Shown one piece after another: positions 18,283 through 27,615 of a stretch of DNA of 64,000 nt. A program made the translations under genes and the position numbers. Every line of letters begins with the position of its first letter. Within the stretch, counting starts at the first letter, position 1. Origin of the DNA: Dulcicalothrix desertica PCC 7102 (GTDB lineage: Bacteria; Cyanobacteriota; Cyanobacteriia; Cyanobacteriales; Nostocaceae); contig NZ_RSCL01000007.1 in the NCBI RefSeq assembly GCF_003991905.1, positions 343,475 through 407,474 of the forward strand, written 5' to 3'. The notes beneath the pieces were generated by a model. It searched no databases. It saw nothing but the letters and a program-made list of their open reading frames with translations, and was not told where the DNA came from.

Positions 18283-20169
18283 ATGATACAGTACTTGCTT
18301 GACACCATTTGGTTGGTGCCATGCTATGCCCTTCTGGGCGGGCTTATAGCCTTACTTTGGTCGCCTGGGGTGAATCGTCTCACAGGCCCAAGACCAGCTG
18401 GTTATGCCAACCTAGTTATGACGTTTACGTCGTTTATTCATAGCGCTTTAGCACTAACTGGGACTTGGAACCATCCACCGCAAGAAATATTTATTCCTTG
18501 GCTTTCAACGGCTGGGTTAAATATATCAATAGATATAGAGGTAACATCCGTCAACGTTGCTGCGATGACTGTAGTGTGTGGATTAAATTTCTTAGCACAG
18601 ATTTACGCCATCGGCTACATGGAAATGGACTGGGGTTGGGGACGTTTCTTCTCTTTGTTGGGTTTGTTTGAAGGGGGGTTATGTTGTTTAGCTCTTTCTA
18701 ATAGTTTGTTCTGTAGTTATGTAGTGTTAGAAATATTAACGCTAGGAACTTATTTATTAGTTGGACTATGGTTTAGCCAACCTCTAGTGGTGACAGGAGC
18801 GCGCGATGCATTCCTGACAAAACGGATAGGTGATTTAATTTTGTTAATGGGTGTATTGGGTATATATCCTCTAGCACAAACTTGGAACTATACAGATTTA
18901 GCGCAGTGGGTACAAACTGCTAATGTTAACCCTACAATAATTTCTTTAGTTTGTTTAGCATTAATCGCAGGTCCAATGGGTAAGTGCGCGCAATTTCCAT
19001 TGCACTTATGGTTAGATGAAGCGATGGAAGGACCCGTACCCAGTACGATTTTGCGGAACTCGGTTGTTGTTGCTTCCGGCGCCTGGGTTTTAGTAGAGTT
19101 ACAACCAGTATTTAGCTTATCGCCATTTGTATCAAGTGCAATGGTAGCTGTTGGTTCTGTAACAGCAATAGGAGCTTCACTTATTGCCATAGCACAAATC
19201 GATGTTAAGCGCTGTCAGTCATATTCAGTAAGTGCTTACATGGGTTTAATATTCATTGCTGTAGGAACTCAACAAAATGAAGCTGCATTGTTACTGGTAC
19301 TTAGCCATGCTTTATCAGCAGCATTGTTAGTAATGTCTACTGGTGGAATTGTTTGGAATAGCATTACTCAAGATGTCACCCAACTCGGTGGTTTGTGGTC
19401 GCGTCGTCCAATTTCTGGTCTAGCTTTTATTGTAGGCGCCCTCGGATTGATTGGTTTCCCACCATTGGGTTCTTTTTGGGCACTACTCAAACTCGCAGAC
19501 GCACTTTGGACAACGAATCCTCTTTTAGTTGGAGTCATTATTTTAGTTAATGCTTTGACGGCATTTAGCTTAACCCGTGAATTTGGTTTAATTTGGGGTG
19601 GTAAAGCTAAACAAATGAGTGAACGCTCTCCTGAAGTTTTCTGGCCAATGATATTACCAATGGTTATTTTAGCTGGATTTGTATTGCACTTACCATTGAT
19701 ACTAGAAAGCTTCTCTTTACTACCTTCTTGGGCAGTACTCAATAAAGATGTAGCTTTATTGCTGATATGGTCGAGTATATTTGGTGTGAGCATTGGTGGT
19801 GTGATTTACTTAGGTGACTTCATTCCCAAACCAGTTAAACTTCCGCTGCAACCTCTACAAAACTTGCTAGCTTACGATTTTTACACTCCCAAGCTGTACC
19901 GTGCGAGCATAGTGTTGGGTGTCGATTTAATATCAAAACTTACCGATATTGTTGACCGCTTCGTCGTTGATGGTATCGTCAATCTATTTGGTTTAATTTC
20001 CCTTGGTGGTGGTGAAGGACTCAAATACAGTAACTCTGGGCAAACACAATTCTACGCATTAACCATTTTGCTTGGAGTTAGTCTTTTAGGCGCCTTCGTT
20101 ACCTGGCAATTCTGGGGAGACGAATTTATGCATTTAATGTCCGCTTCTGTTTCTTTACTTCCTCAATAA
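18283..20169 (+). CDS. ndhF3: NDH-1 subunit NdhF, CO2-uptake type (NdhF3/NdhF4)
   Basis: This 628-residue membrane protein is a homologue of the distal proton-pumping subunit NuoL, in the thylakoid NDH-1MS complex that drives CO2 hydration with photosynthetic electrons. AGAGGTAA lies just before the ATG. Family blocks are GARDAFLTKRIGDLILLMG, GKCAQFPLHLWLDEAMEGP (the conserved Lys/His channel region, with P replaced by Q as in CO2-uptake forms) and ILRNSVVVASGAWVL. The immediate neighbours ndhD and the CO2 hydration protein show that it is a specialised copy, not the respiratory NdhF1. I favour NdhF3 from the ~440-residue length of the adjacent hydration protein. The F4 alternative is not excluded, because no cupS follows. 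Confidence 0.88.
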   Translation: MIQYLLDTIWLVPCYALLGGLIALLWSPGVNRLTGPRPAGYANLVMTFTSFIHSALALTGTWNHPPQEIFIPWLSTAGLNISIDIEVTSVNVAAMTVVCGLNFLAQIYAIGYMEMDWGWGRFFSLLGLFEGGLCCLALSNSLFCSYVVLEILTLGTYLLVGLWFSQPLVVTGARDAFLTKRIGDLILLMGVLGIYPLAQTWNYTDLAQWVQTANVNPTIISLVCLALIAGPMGKCAQFPLHLWLDEAMEGPVPSTILRNSVVVASGAWVLVELQPVFSLSPFVSSAMVAVGSVTAIGASLIAIAQIDVKRCQSYSVSAYMGLIFIAVGTQQNEAALLLVLSHALSAALLVMSTGGIVWNSITQDVTQLGGLWSRRPISGLAFIVGALGLIGFPPLGSFWALLKLADALWTTNPLLVGVIILVNALTAFSLTREFGLIWGGKAKQMSERSPEVFWPMILPMVILAGFVLHLPLILESFSLLPSWAVLNKDVALLLIWSSIFGVSIGGVIYLGDFIPKPVKLPLQPLQNLLAYDFYTPKLYRASIVLGVDLISKLTDIVDRFVVDGIVNLFGLISLGGGEGLKYSNSGQTQFYALTILLGVSLLGAFVTWQFWGDEFMHLMSASVSLLPQ

Positions 20170-20173
20170 ACCA

Positions 20174-20203
20174 TGTAGAGACGTTACATGTAACGTCTCT
20201 ACC
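20174..20203. repeat. GTAGAGACG palindrome between ndhF and ndhD
   Basis: TGTAGAGACGTTACATG followed by its complement, TAACGTCTCTAC, forms a perfect palindrome of about 28 bases, 4 bases after the ndhF stop. It belongs to the interspersed family that recurs through the window and could reduce read-through from ndhF into ndhD. Confidence 0.8.
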
Positions 20204-20226
20204 ATAGACCATCAATAAATGAATTT

Positions 20227-21726
20227 ATGTTAAGTGTTTTAATTTGGGCACCAATTTTAGGTGCGTTAGTAGTAGCCTTACTTCCGAAAAAGCTACCTGC
20301 GGGTAATGTTCGGTTTGTAAGCTTGTTTATTGCAGGACTAGTTTGTCTTTGGAACCTGTTTATTTTACTCAAATTTGATGTTACCAATCCAGGGATGCAG
20401 TTAACTGAGTATCTACCTTGGAATGAAACTCTTGGTTTGAACTATCAACTGGGAGCAGATGGTTTATCTATTCTGATGTTGGTATTAAATAGCTTTCTTA
20501 CTTGGATTGCCATTTACAGCAGTAGTAAACAAACAGAGCGTCCCAGACTTTTTTACTCACTAATTCTACTTATTAGTGGTGGTGTTGCAGGAGCGTTTGC
20601 TGCACAAAATCTACTACTATTCTTCTTGTTCTACGAATTTGAATTAATTCCTTTCTACCTGCTAATTTCAATTTGGGGTGGTGAAAGACGTGCTTACGCA
20701 GGAATTAAATTCTTAATTTATACTGCGGTTTCAGGCGCCTTGATTTTGGCAAGCTTCTTAGGAATAGTATGGTTGACAGGCGCTAAAAGCTTTGCAATGG
20801 ACACTATTTCGGTTCAAGGTTTGTCAAGTGGACTACAATTGCTCCTTTTGGTTGGAGTTGTAATTGGTTTTGGTATAAAAATACCTTTAGTTCCATTCCA
20901 TACTTGGTTGCCAGATGCTTATGTTGAAGCATCTGCACCAATAGCAATTCTTCTTGGTGGTGTATTAGCAAAACTTGGAACTTACGGTTTACTAAGATTT
21001 GGTTTAGGTCTGTTCCCTTCGGCATGGAGCGTTATTGCACCAACTTTAGCAATTTGGGGCGCCGCTAGTGCCGTTTACGGAACAGTCACAGCTGTTGCTC
21101 AAAAGGACATTAAGCGCATGGTCGCTTACAGTTCGGTTGGTCACATGGGTTACATTTTACTCGCTGCTGCTGCTAGTACACCTCTTGCACTCGTTGGCGC
21201 CGTTGCCCAAATGGTAAGTCACGGTTTAATTTTAGCAATGCTATTCCACCTTGTTGGAGTCGTTGAAGCTAAAGCTGGTACACGAGAACTAGACCAACTC
21301 AACGGTTTAATGAGTCCAATTCGTGGTTTACCTTTAACAAGTGCTTTATTAGTACTTGGTGGAATGGCAAGCGCGGGTATTCCTGGAATGACAGGGTTTG
21401 TAGCAGAGTTTATTGTTTTCCAAGGTAGTTTTGCTGTGTTCCCCATCCCCACACTAATGTGTGTAGTAGCCACAGGTTTAACAGCAGTATATTTTGTAAT
21501 TTTGCTCAACCGCACCTGCTTCGGTAAATTAGACAACAACTTAGCATATTACCCTCGCACATTGTGGTCAGAGAAAATTCCCGGTTTAATCTTGGCAGGA
21601 TTAATTATATACCTAGGTTTCCAGCCCAATAACCTAGTACGTTGGAGTGAACCAACCACCACCGCAATGGTTGCTGCAATTCCAGCCATAGAAAAAACAG
21701 TCACCCCACAAGTAGCAATGAAATAA
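20227..21726 (+). CDS. ndhD3: NDH-1 subunit NdhD, CO2-uptake type (NdhD3/NdhD4)
   Basis: This 499-residue NuoM-like antiporter subunit has about 14 membrane segments. Conserved blocks include LFYEFELIPFYLLISIWGG, carrying the functional Glu of TM5; KIPLVPFHTWLPDAYVEA; and QKDIKRMVAYSSVGHMGYI. It pairs with NdhF in the distal arm that carries the CO2 hydration protein. It begins 57 bases after ndhF; that gap holds one palindrome. The D3/D4 assignment follows the cluster and is not independent. Confidence 0.9.
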   Translation: MLSVLIWAPILGALVVALLPKKLPAGNVRFVSLFIAGLVCLWNLFILLKFDVTNPGMQLTEYLPWNETLGLNYQLGADGLSILMLVLNSFLTWIAIYSSSKQTERPRLFYSLILLISGGVAGAFAAQNLLLFFLFYEFELIPFYLLISIWGGERRAYAGIKFLIYTAVSGALILASFLGIVWLTGAKSFAMDTISVQGLSSGLQLLLLVGVVIGFGIKIPLVPFHTWLPDAYVEASAPIAILLGGVLAKLGTYGLLRFGLGLFPSAWSVIAPTLAIWGAASAVYGTVTAVAQKDIKRMVAYSSVGHMGYILLAAAASTPLALVGAVAQMVSHGLILAMLFHLVGVVEAKAGTRELDQLNGLMSPIRGLPLTSALLVLGGMASAGIPGMTGFVAEFIVFQGSFAVFPIPTLMCVVATGLTAVYFVILLNRTCFGKLDNNLAYYPRTLWSEKIPGLILAGLIIYLGFQPNNLVRWSEPTTTAMVAAIPAIEKTVTPQVAMK

Positions 21727-21769
21727 AAAATTGTAGAGACTTTTCATACTTAGAAACTACGTAAAGTAA

Positions 21770-21822
21770 GGGCGGGTCAACCAATATCTTTCTTTTATAA
21801 CGAGGATATCGTAAACCCGCCC
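21770..21822 (+). promoter_or_regulatory. Inverted repeat in the ndhD-CO2 hydration protein spacer
   Basis: GGGCGGGT at 21770-21777 is exactly complementary to ACCCGCCC at 21815-21822, with a 37-base loop containing a second small palindrome (CGATATCCTCG-like). It ends about 30 bases before the start codon at 21852. The GC content stands out in an AT-rich spacer. It could be an RNA hairpin setting the relative expression of the third gene, or an attenuator. Confidence 0.45.
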
Positions 21823-21851
21823 CCATTAAAATCTAAAATAAAGGAATCTCG

Positions 21852-23174
21852 ATGGTATTAACTCCTGAAAAACAAACTACTAAACTACCACCTTCAACTC
21901 ACGAGTTTGCCGATGTCATTCATCGTTTAGAAGCGGGTGGTTCAATGCTGCCAGATACACCAGAAAACTTGATGCAAATCATTGGTATATATAAAGCTTA
22001 CGCTGTGCCAATGGATTTTTACTGGCGTGACTTACTTTATATTGCCGAACAAGTATTCTTAGACCCATTCCCATTTTTCAAATACTTTATTTCAGATGAA
22101 TACTTACAGCGTCACAACCATTATGCTGGTGATGATGCTGACTTAAGAATTTGGCGTGGTCCTGCAACAGCGCACCCTGAACTTTTAGAGTTCATGGAAA
22201 AAGGTGAAACAACCAAAATGCCAAAGCTACTCCATCACCTTTTGCATGACCGGGTAAATATGGAGTTTGCCGAAGCTTGTATGCGTGCGATGTTATGGCA
22301 TCGTCACATGTACGCTCCTGTCAACCAATTTGATGCGTATCTAGACTCTGACGAATACCGCGCTAACGCTGACCGTGCTATTAAAGCATACTTCAAACGC
22401 AATCCTTTAATGATGGGAATGTACAAATTATTCCCAGAAATGTTCATTGAACAATGCCGCCAAATGTCATATTACTCGAACCTAGGTTTATTCTGGGAAG
22501 TAATGGCGCCTGTGTTCTTTGAAATGTCAGATATTTATGATGAAGGTGGTTTCAAAGGTGTACCCGACGCAATGAACTTCTTGGTAAATGGAATTTTCGC
22601 TATTGCTGGGCGCCCAATTTATCACCACGTATACGTAGACGGTGAATGCTACGAAGTCATTCCCAAATCAAAAGGTTTTACCTGGCTATACGAAGCAGCA
22701 CTACCTTACGTAGAAGCCGTATTCTATCGTACTGCACCATTCCGTGGTACAAAATCATACAACGCCCAAGCCGGACAAGTACCCGACAAACAAACAGACT
22801 TCCACTACGGAATCCTTTACGCCGATGTATTCCCAGTAGGTACCGCTGGTATTCCACCAACATTATTAATGCAAGACATGTTGCATTTCTTACCCAAATA
22901 TCTTAAAGACTATTACCTAGAACATTGCCGTGGTGACGAGGACATCTTAATTCAATTAGGTATTACCTTCCAACGGTCAATGTATAACGTAACGTCAGCA
23001 GTAATTCAAGCATTGCGAACAGCCTTGTTATACCCATTAGACGACCCCAACCCCAAACACTTACAAGCAAACCGCGAATTCTTTGAAATGCAAATAGGTC
23101 GCTTCTGCCGTCCTGAATATGGAATGCGAGACGCCGCACGCTTACGCCAAATTCAAAGCCCTGATTATCGTTAA
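21852..23174 (+). CDS. cupA: CO2 hydration protein (CupA/CupB, ChpY/ChpX family)
   Basis: This 440-residue peripheral subunit, with NdhF3/NdhD3 or NdhF4/NdhD4, converts CO2 to bicarbonate at the thylakoid NDH-1MS complex. AAAGGAAT precedes the ATG. Recognisable blocks are LEAGGSMLPDTPENLMQIIG near the N-terminus, a histidine-rich segment KLLHHLLHDRVNMEFAEACM at 125-144 (likely near the zinc/active site), and FRGTKSYNAQAGQVPD and PPTLLMQDMLHFLP in the C-terminal half. The length fits the longer CupA form as I remember it; CupB is shorter. The stop is followed after 2 bases by a MITE-like palindrome. Confidence 0.85.
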   Translation: MVLTPEKQTTKLPPSTHEFADVIHRLEAGGSMLPDTPENLMQIIGIYKAYAVPMDFYWRDLLYIAEQVFLDPFPFFKYFISDEYLQRHNHYAGDDADLRIWRGPATAHPELLEFMEKGETTKMPKLLHHLLHDRVNMEFAEACMRAMLWHRHMYAPVNQFDAYLDSDEYRANADRAIKAYFKRNPLMMGMYKLFPEMFIEQCRQMSYYSNLGLFWEVMAPVFFEMSDIYDEGGFKGVPDAMNFLVNGIFAIAGRPIYHHVYVDGECYEVIPKSKGFTWLYEAALPYVEAVFYRTAPFRGTKSYNAQAGQVPDKQTDFHYGILYADVFPVGTAGIPPTLLMQDMLHFLPKYLKDYYLEHCRGDEDILIQLGITFQRSMYNVTSAVIQALRTALLYPLDDPNPKHLQANREFFEMQIGRFCRPEYGMRDAARLRQIQSPDYR

Positions 23175-23299
23175 TGATCCCCCCCAACCCCCCCTTAATA
23201 AGGGGGGGCTTTTTTTGCAAATTGTCGTATTTATCCCTACCAATATCAATAAACAACCCCTCTTGTCCCCCCCTTATTAAGGGGGGCTAGGGGGGATTT
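23175..23299. repeat. MITE-like C-run/G-run element A
   Basis: Both ends are palindromic: CCCCCTTAATAAGGGGG on the left and CCCCCTTATTAAGGGGG on the right, each flanked by GATCCCCCC-AA or CTAGGGGGGATT. The whole element of about 125 bases is therefore itself an inverted repeat with an AT-rich core. Related elements lie at 23907-23986, 52613-52690 and 57742-57857. This copy starts right after the CO2 hydration gene. Confidence 0.85.
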
Positions 23300-23513
23300 T
23301 AACGATAAAAAGGCAAATAAAAAGATAATAATAATCAAATCAACTTTCATAAATCTACTGACATCAGCTACAAACCTAGTAAAATTCTCCCATCTTTTTA
23401 TCAAAAGCTAAACAAAGTAAACATTAACTTCAAACAAAATTAGATATAACCACAGTTACTAACCATATCCTTCCCAACATAGACTCAACATACAACGAGC
23501 GCTTTACTTAAAA

Positions 23514-23900
23514 ATGCCAAAGCAAAAACATCTACTTGAAACACGTTATTACTTACCATATAACCCAGAATTAAAACAAACAGCAAGAGAGCTAAGAAAA
23601 AACCAGACACCAGCAGAAAAGAAACTATGGAACAATTACTTAAAAACATTTAAATATAGAGTGGTCAGACAACGACCAATTGATTATTTTATCGTTGATT
23701 TCTACTGTGCAGCTTTAAAATTAGTAATAGAAGTTGATGGTGATAGCCACTTTACAGACGATGCCATAGCTTATGATTTAGAAAGAACACAAATTTTAGA
23801 AGGGTATGGGTTGAAAGTTATAAGGTTTACAAATGATGAAGTTTTGAAGAGTTTTGAAGGAGTATGTGCAAGGATTGAAGAGTTGGTAGATAGTATTTAA
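23514..23900 (+). CDS. DUF559 / Vsr-like endonuclease-fold protein
   Basis: This 128-residue protein contains ARELRKNQTPAEKKLWNNYLK, then FKYRVVRQRPIDYFIVDFYCAALKLVIEVDGDSHF, the DUF559 core. The spacing D(FY)...(I)EVDG resembles the PD-(D/E)xK nuclease metal site, with D at YFIVDFYC and E-x-D in VIEVDGDSH. The C-terminal GLKVIRFTNDEVL is the last family strand. The substrate is unknown; such proteins are widespread and often close to repeats. It is bracketed by two MITE-like elements (A at 23175, B at 23907), which may have moved it. Confidence 0.85.
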   Translation: MPKQKHLLETRYYLPYNPELKQTARELRKNQTPAEKKLWNNYLKTFKYRVVRQRPIDYFIVDFYCAALKLVIEVDGDSHFTDDAIAYDLERTQILEGYGLKVIRFTNDEVLKSFEGVCARIEELVDSI

Positions 23901-23906
23901 ATTAAA

Positions 23907-23986
23907 ATCCCCCCTAACCCCCCTTAATAAGGGGGGAACAAGAAAAGTTAAAGCCCCCCTTATCAAGCTCTGTTGGAGGGATCAAT
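23907..23986. repeat. MITE-like C-run/G-run element B (degenerate right arm)
   Basis: The left arm reads ATCCCCCCTAACCCCCC-TTAATAA-GGGGGG. The right arm is decayed (CCCCCCTTATCAAGCTCTGTTGGAGGGATC). The minus-strand gene that ends at 23914 reads through it, so its last 23 codons and its stop are element sequence. Confidence 0.8.
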
Positions 23987-24525
23987 CTGGACTCTATTAC
24001 TTGCCTTTGCTGCTGTTGCTGTAACTGGTGCATATGGTTAAACAATTTCCAACAGTATTCTTCTGGCAACCCACAAGTAACGGCGCCTCGTAAAACTATA
24101 TCAAAATACCAATCGTTCGGCGCCACTTCAGTAGCAAGTTTATTAACAACTACATAAGTTCGCACATTTTTATAAATTTTACCGTGAGCGCGAACTTCAA
24201 TTATTTCTTGACGATAACCACCTCTTGGTACATCTTCACGTTTGTCTAACTGTTCGCTCAGGCGCCAAGGTAACTTGTACAATACACCTTTAACACTCGC
24301 TTTTGGGTCTGGTACTACATCCAATACACCACATTTACGAGTTTGTGAATAGCGATAAAAACCTAGTCGATAACCTTTTAGTGTTCCAGTACCTACAACG
24401 TAAAGATGAGTTTTTTCACCTAGTGACCGTTTTAAGTCCACTGGACACATACACGAACCATATGCAAAATAGTAAAATGTTGATTCTTCACTATGCTGTG
24501 ATTCCAAGCTACCCAAATTATTCAC
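23914..24525 (-). CDS. Gamma-glutamylcyclotransferase-like protein
   Basis: This 203-residue protein has the GGCT/AIG2-like fold. The nucleotide-like loop motif FAYGSCM is at 19-25, then GTGTLKGYRLGF, VKGVLYKLPWRLSEQLDKRED, and GGYRQEIIEV in the position of the catalytic strand. GGCT enzymes cyclise gamma-glutamyl amino acids to 5-oxoproline; some relatives act on glutathione or gamma-glutamylamines. The substrate cannot be told. The last residues, from LIPPTELDKGG to the stop, are encoded by a MITE-like repeat, so the native C-terminus has been replaced downstream of a poly-Gln stretch (QLQQQQQRQ). Confidence 0.85.
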   Translation of the reverse strand: MNNLGSLESQHSEESTFYYFAYGSCMCPVDLKRSLGEKTHLYVVGTGTLKGYRLGFYRYSQTRKCGVLDVVPDPKASVKGVLYKLPWRLSEQLDKREDVPRGGYRQEIIEVRAHGKIYKNVRTYVVVNKLATEVAPNDWYFDIVLRGAVTCGLPEEYCWKLFNHMHQLQQQQQRQVIESRLIPPTELDKGGFNFSCSPLIKGG

Positions 24526-24611
24526 CTATTTCTATATAAATGCGACTACTGGTATTATTTTAACATCGTTTTAAGTATCCTGAATGTTTTTTTGTGAATA
24601 GCATAAATAAT

Positions 24612-24640
24612 GGGACAGGCAAGGATGCCTATCCCACAAG
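24612..24640. repeat. GGGCAAGGATGCCC-family palindrome
   Basis: GGGACAGGCAAGGATGCC followed by TATCCCACAAG. This family (bounded by a terminal CACAAG) is also present at 9404-9431, 17722-17791, 43171-43197, 51308-51333 and 53500-53526, in most cases a few tens of bases from a gene end. Confidence 0.75.
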
Positions 24641-24661
24641 ATAATTTGATTTAAGATGAGG

Positions 24662-27334
24662 TTATCTATTGCTGAGTGTTGTTGCTGTTAAGTCATTCCA
24701 AGCTTTTAATACAACCTTTAAGTTGTCTGGTACTTTTTGGCTCGATGTATCATTATACTGAACTGTGCCATCTTCACTGGTAAGAGTATAAGTGATATAA
24801 TCTGCGGCGCCGCTTGGTGCAGGGTAAGTAACATTTTGGAATAGTTCTGCCTGCCGTTTTAATAACTGTTCAAAGCGTTTTGTTTCTTCAATAGAAAGTC
24901 GGAAGACTCTGCGCTCCGAATCATTTGTATCATCTAAACGGGTTTGAATAAGGCGCCCATCTTCGAGTAAAACTGTTTCGTAGGTTCTGCCAACAATACC
25001 ACCTGTTGTTGCATATCGGAATATTACACCATTTGTTAATGCTGGTGGTAATTCACGTGTAGGTATTGGTACACCACCGTTTGCTACTCCATCTGCAATT
25101 CTGCTAGCATCTTCATTTAATTGAAATGCAATTTTATTATTTGCACTGCCAACAAAATTATTGGTGTGGTAAACAAAACGTTCTCTACCAACTGCTACGG
25201 TGATACGCCATCCTTTTACTGATGAAGAGGTAGTTGAGCTTCCATTCAAACCAAGATTACCATTCTTCCAAGTTACTTGTTCGGCGCCTGTAATGTTTTT
25301 AGTCGATACATTAACTTTCGCAACTGCGCGTTTTTGAGCATCTGCTAATACGCTATTTACTATCGCTCTTGGTATGCTAGCTACAGGTAGATATTCAAAA
25401 CGAGTACTTTCTTTATCAACAGCGTATACCCAATTTTGCATTCCATCCGATACAGTTACTTCTGCATCAAATCTCTCAGAATTTCCTAACTTGATGTTTG
25501 TTACACGAAGGTCTGCTAGTTCATTACCCGAAGAACGTCTTAACGCATCGCGTTTAATTACTTCTGCAAGCCTTGGCGCCAAAGCTGGTGTCTGGTCTTG
25601 ATTTACAATCTTAGCATCTGCACTTACTAAATAAGTCCAGGCGCCAAGTCCACTATCAACTGTAACATTCCAACCTGGAGTAGGACGATATGACCTGTCG
25701 CATATGGGGTTGAAAGTTAAATTACAAGGGTTAGGGAAAGTTACTTTTTGTGAAGAAGTAATTCTGAATGTATCTTCTGAACGTCCCGACCATTTAGAAG
25801 CATCACGCAATACAGCATCAGCAATATTTATCGGTATATTTACATTACTACCTACCTGGTCTTGTCTACCACCTTGCACTAGTTTGAGTTGTGACCCATT
25901 ATCACTAACCAAATAAACCCATGCATCACGAACGTTGTTTGGTTTAACGCTAACTTCCCAACCAGATACTGGTATCGGTGTACAAGCAGGTAAAGTTCCT
26001 GGGTCTTCACAACCAAAGAACCACTGCTTGCGCTTATACGAAACAAGCTCAAAATCTTTTTGTGGTAACTCCGCAGTTTGGGCAGCTTTAGATAAAACTG
26101 CATTTCTTGCAGCTTTTGGTAAACCTTCTGCCAATAACTGTAAAGACTCACCGTTCTCATTACTCAAATAAACCCAACGGTCTTGCTCGTTACCTACAGT
26201 TACTTTCCATATATATGATGAATTACGTCCTTGTTCCCATTTTCCACTTTCGATATTAACAACCGATAATGCTGCTACAGGTATTCCTGTACCTTCAGAA
26301 ACGCGCCGTAATATTCTATCACTGGCAACTTGGGGCAGCTTGATATTACTTGCAGCTAAGTTTAATCTTACTTGTGAACCATCTGGTAAAACATGGTACA
26401 CCAGGCGCCGTTGACCTGCTTCTACTGTGACACGAAATGCAGGTTGTGCTATTTTAGTGCAAGCTTCATTTGGTCTTGCTAAACCCAAACAACCATCAAC
26501 GGTTATTTGTTGAACACTTGCAATTTCTAATTGAGAAACTGGTAAACCTGTATTGCTAACAGCAGCTCTTAAAACTGCGCGTTCAGCTTTATCAGATAAA
26601 CCTTTGTTATTAACATCGCTTTCAGTTCTATTTAATCTAACAGTAGAACCACTTTCATTAGTATGGTAAACCAAACTTACGTTTTTAATACCAACAACAA
26701 CACGCCAACCAGAAACTATTACTTGACTACATGCTCGGTTAGGTTCAGCGAGTTCCAAACATCCATCTCTCCAATCTCGTGATTGTGCTTGAGTAATGTT
26801 AAGCTGTCTGGGTAGCACTCTTAAACGAGATGATGCATCTCTAATTACAGCATCACGAACTCTATTGGGTAAACGAGTGTTATTGCGATTATCAGCAATA
26901 TTTCGATTAGTAACACGTAAAACACGACCATTGTTATTAGTATGATAAACAAAATTGTTGCGACCGTCAGATGCTAAAACTTGCCATCCTGGAACCAGCG
27001 CTTGTGTACAAAGTTCACCGGGACCTGCTATCTCTAAACAACCATTACGCCAAGTTCTTTCAGTAGATTCAACTATACTTATATTTGCTGGTAAAATACC
27101 TTGGCGCCGAGATAAGTCTCTAATAACGGCATTTCTGACCGAACGAGGTAAATTACGAGTAGCGCTGACTTTTATAGCTTCTTTAGTAACGTTTGATGCA
27201 GAATTTATAGGTGCCGCTGTAGCAGTCTTAATTAATGTGACGCTGCTACTAACTGACAAAATACCGCTTAATACCAAAGCAGTAACTTTTTGCCGCTGAT
27301 TCATGATAGAATTTTTAGTGATATTGCTTTTCAT
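24662..27334 (-). CDS. Large secreted protein with about eight tandem Cys-containing repeats
   Basis: This protein is about 890 residues. ATG at 27334 is chosen over an upstream TTG at 27340; MNQRQKV at 27304 is also possible. A signal peptide (VTALVLSGILSVSSSVTLIKTATAAP) precedes about eight repeats of 75-90 residues. Each repeat opens with a helix such as RNAVIRDLSRRQG and is followed by a ...W(R)xGCLExAxPxxxCxxxxVxGWxVxV and a VYHTN(N/E)xG strand. Five units keep the Cys pair (NGCLEIAGPGELC, DGCLELAEPNRAC, DGCLGLARPNEAC, FGCEDPGTLPAC, NPCNLTFNPIC); the rest have lost it. A distinct C-terminal domain of about 110 residues contains RLSIEETKRFEQLL. I do not recognise the fold; an extracellular binding or structural role is an inference. 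Confidence 0.8.
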   Translation of the reverse strand: MKSNITKNSIMNQRQKVTALVLSGILSVSSSVTLIKTATAAPINSASNVTKEAIKVSATRNLPRSVRNAVIRDLSRRQGILPANISIVESTERTWRNGCLEIAGPGELCTQALVPGWQVLASDGRNNFVYHTNNNGRVLRVTNRNIADNRNNTRLPNRVRDAVIRDASSRLRVLPRQLNITQAQSRDWRDGCLELAEPNRACSQVIVSGWRVVVGIKNVSLVYHTNESGSTVRLNRTESDVNNKGLSDKAERAVLRAAVSNTGLPVSQLEIASVQQITVDGCLGLARPNEACTKIAQPAFRVTVEAGQRRLVYHVLPDGSQVRLNLAASNIKLPQVASDRILRRVSEGTGIPVAALSVVNIESGKWEQGRNSSYIWKVTVGNEQDRWVYLSNENGESLQLLAEGLPKAARNAVLSKAAQTAELPQKDFELVSYKRKQWFFGCEDPGTLPACTPIPVSGWEVSVKPNNVRDAWVYLVSDNGSQLKLVQGGRQDQVGSNVNIPINIADAVLRDASKWSGRSEDTFRITSSQKVTFPNPCNLTFNPICDRSYRPTPGWNVTVDSGLGAWTYLVSADAKIVNQDQTPALAPRLAEVIKRDALRRSSGNELADLRVTNIKLGNSERFDAEVTVSDGMQNWVYAVDKESTRFEYLPVASIPRAIVNSVLADAQKRAVAKVNVSTKNITGAEQVTWKNGNLGLNGSSTTSSSVKGWRITVAVGRERFVYHTNNFVGSANNKIAFQLNEDASRIADGVANGGVPIPTRELPPALTNGVIFRYATTGGIVGRTYETVLLEDGRLIQTRLDDTNDSERRVFRLSIEETKRFEQLLKRQAELFQNVTYPAPSGAADYITYTLTSEDGTVQYNDTSSQKVPDNLKVVLKAWNDLTATTLSNR

Positions 27335-27615
27335 AGTCAAACCTGGAGGAGCAGTAATTAATCGTTAGTCATTAATTTCTGGTAGATGATTAATTGTCAA
27401 CGACAACAAATTCTTCATCCTAAACTTATACTGTTCGGGACGAAATATTAAACAAAATAAATATAGTATTGTTGCCCTGATATACAAAAATAGACGCAAA
27501 CTTACTCGCCCTTTGTTCCTTTGTTTTCACAGAAACTTTAAAAAGGGCGAGTGAGGCTATGTATTTATATGTAGATATGTAGATTAGTGTAGAGACGCGA
27601 GGAACCGGAGCGTCT

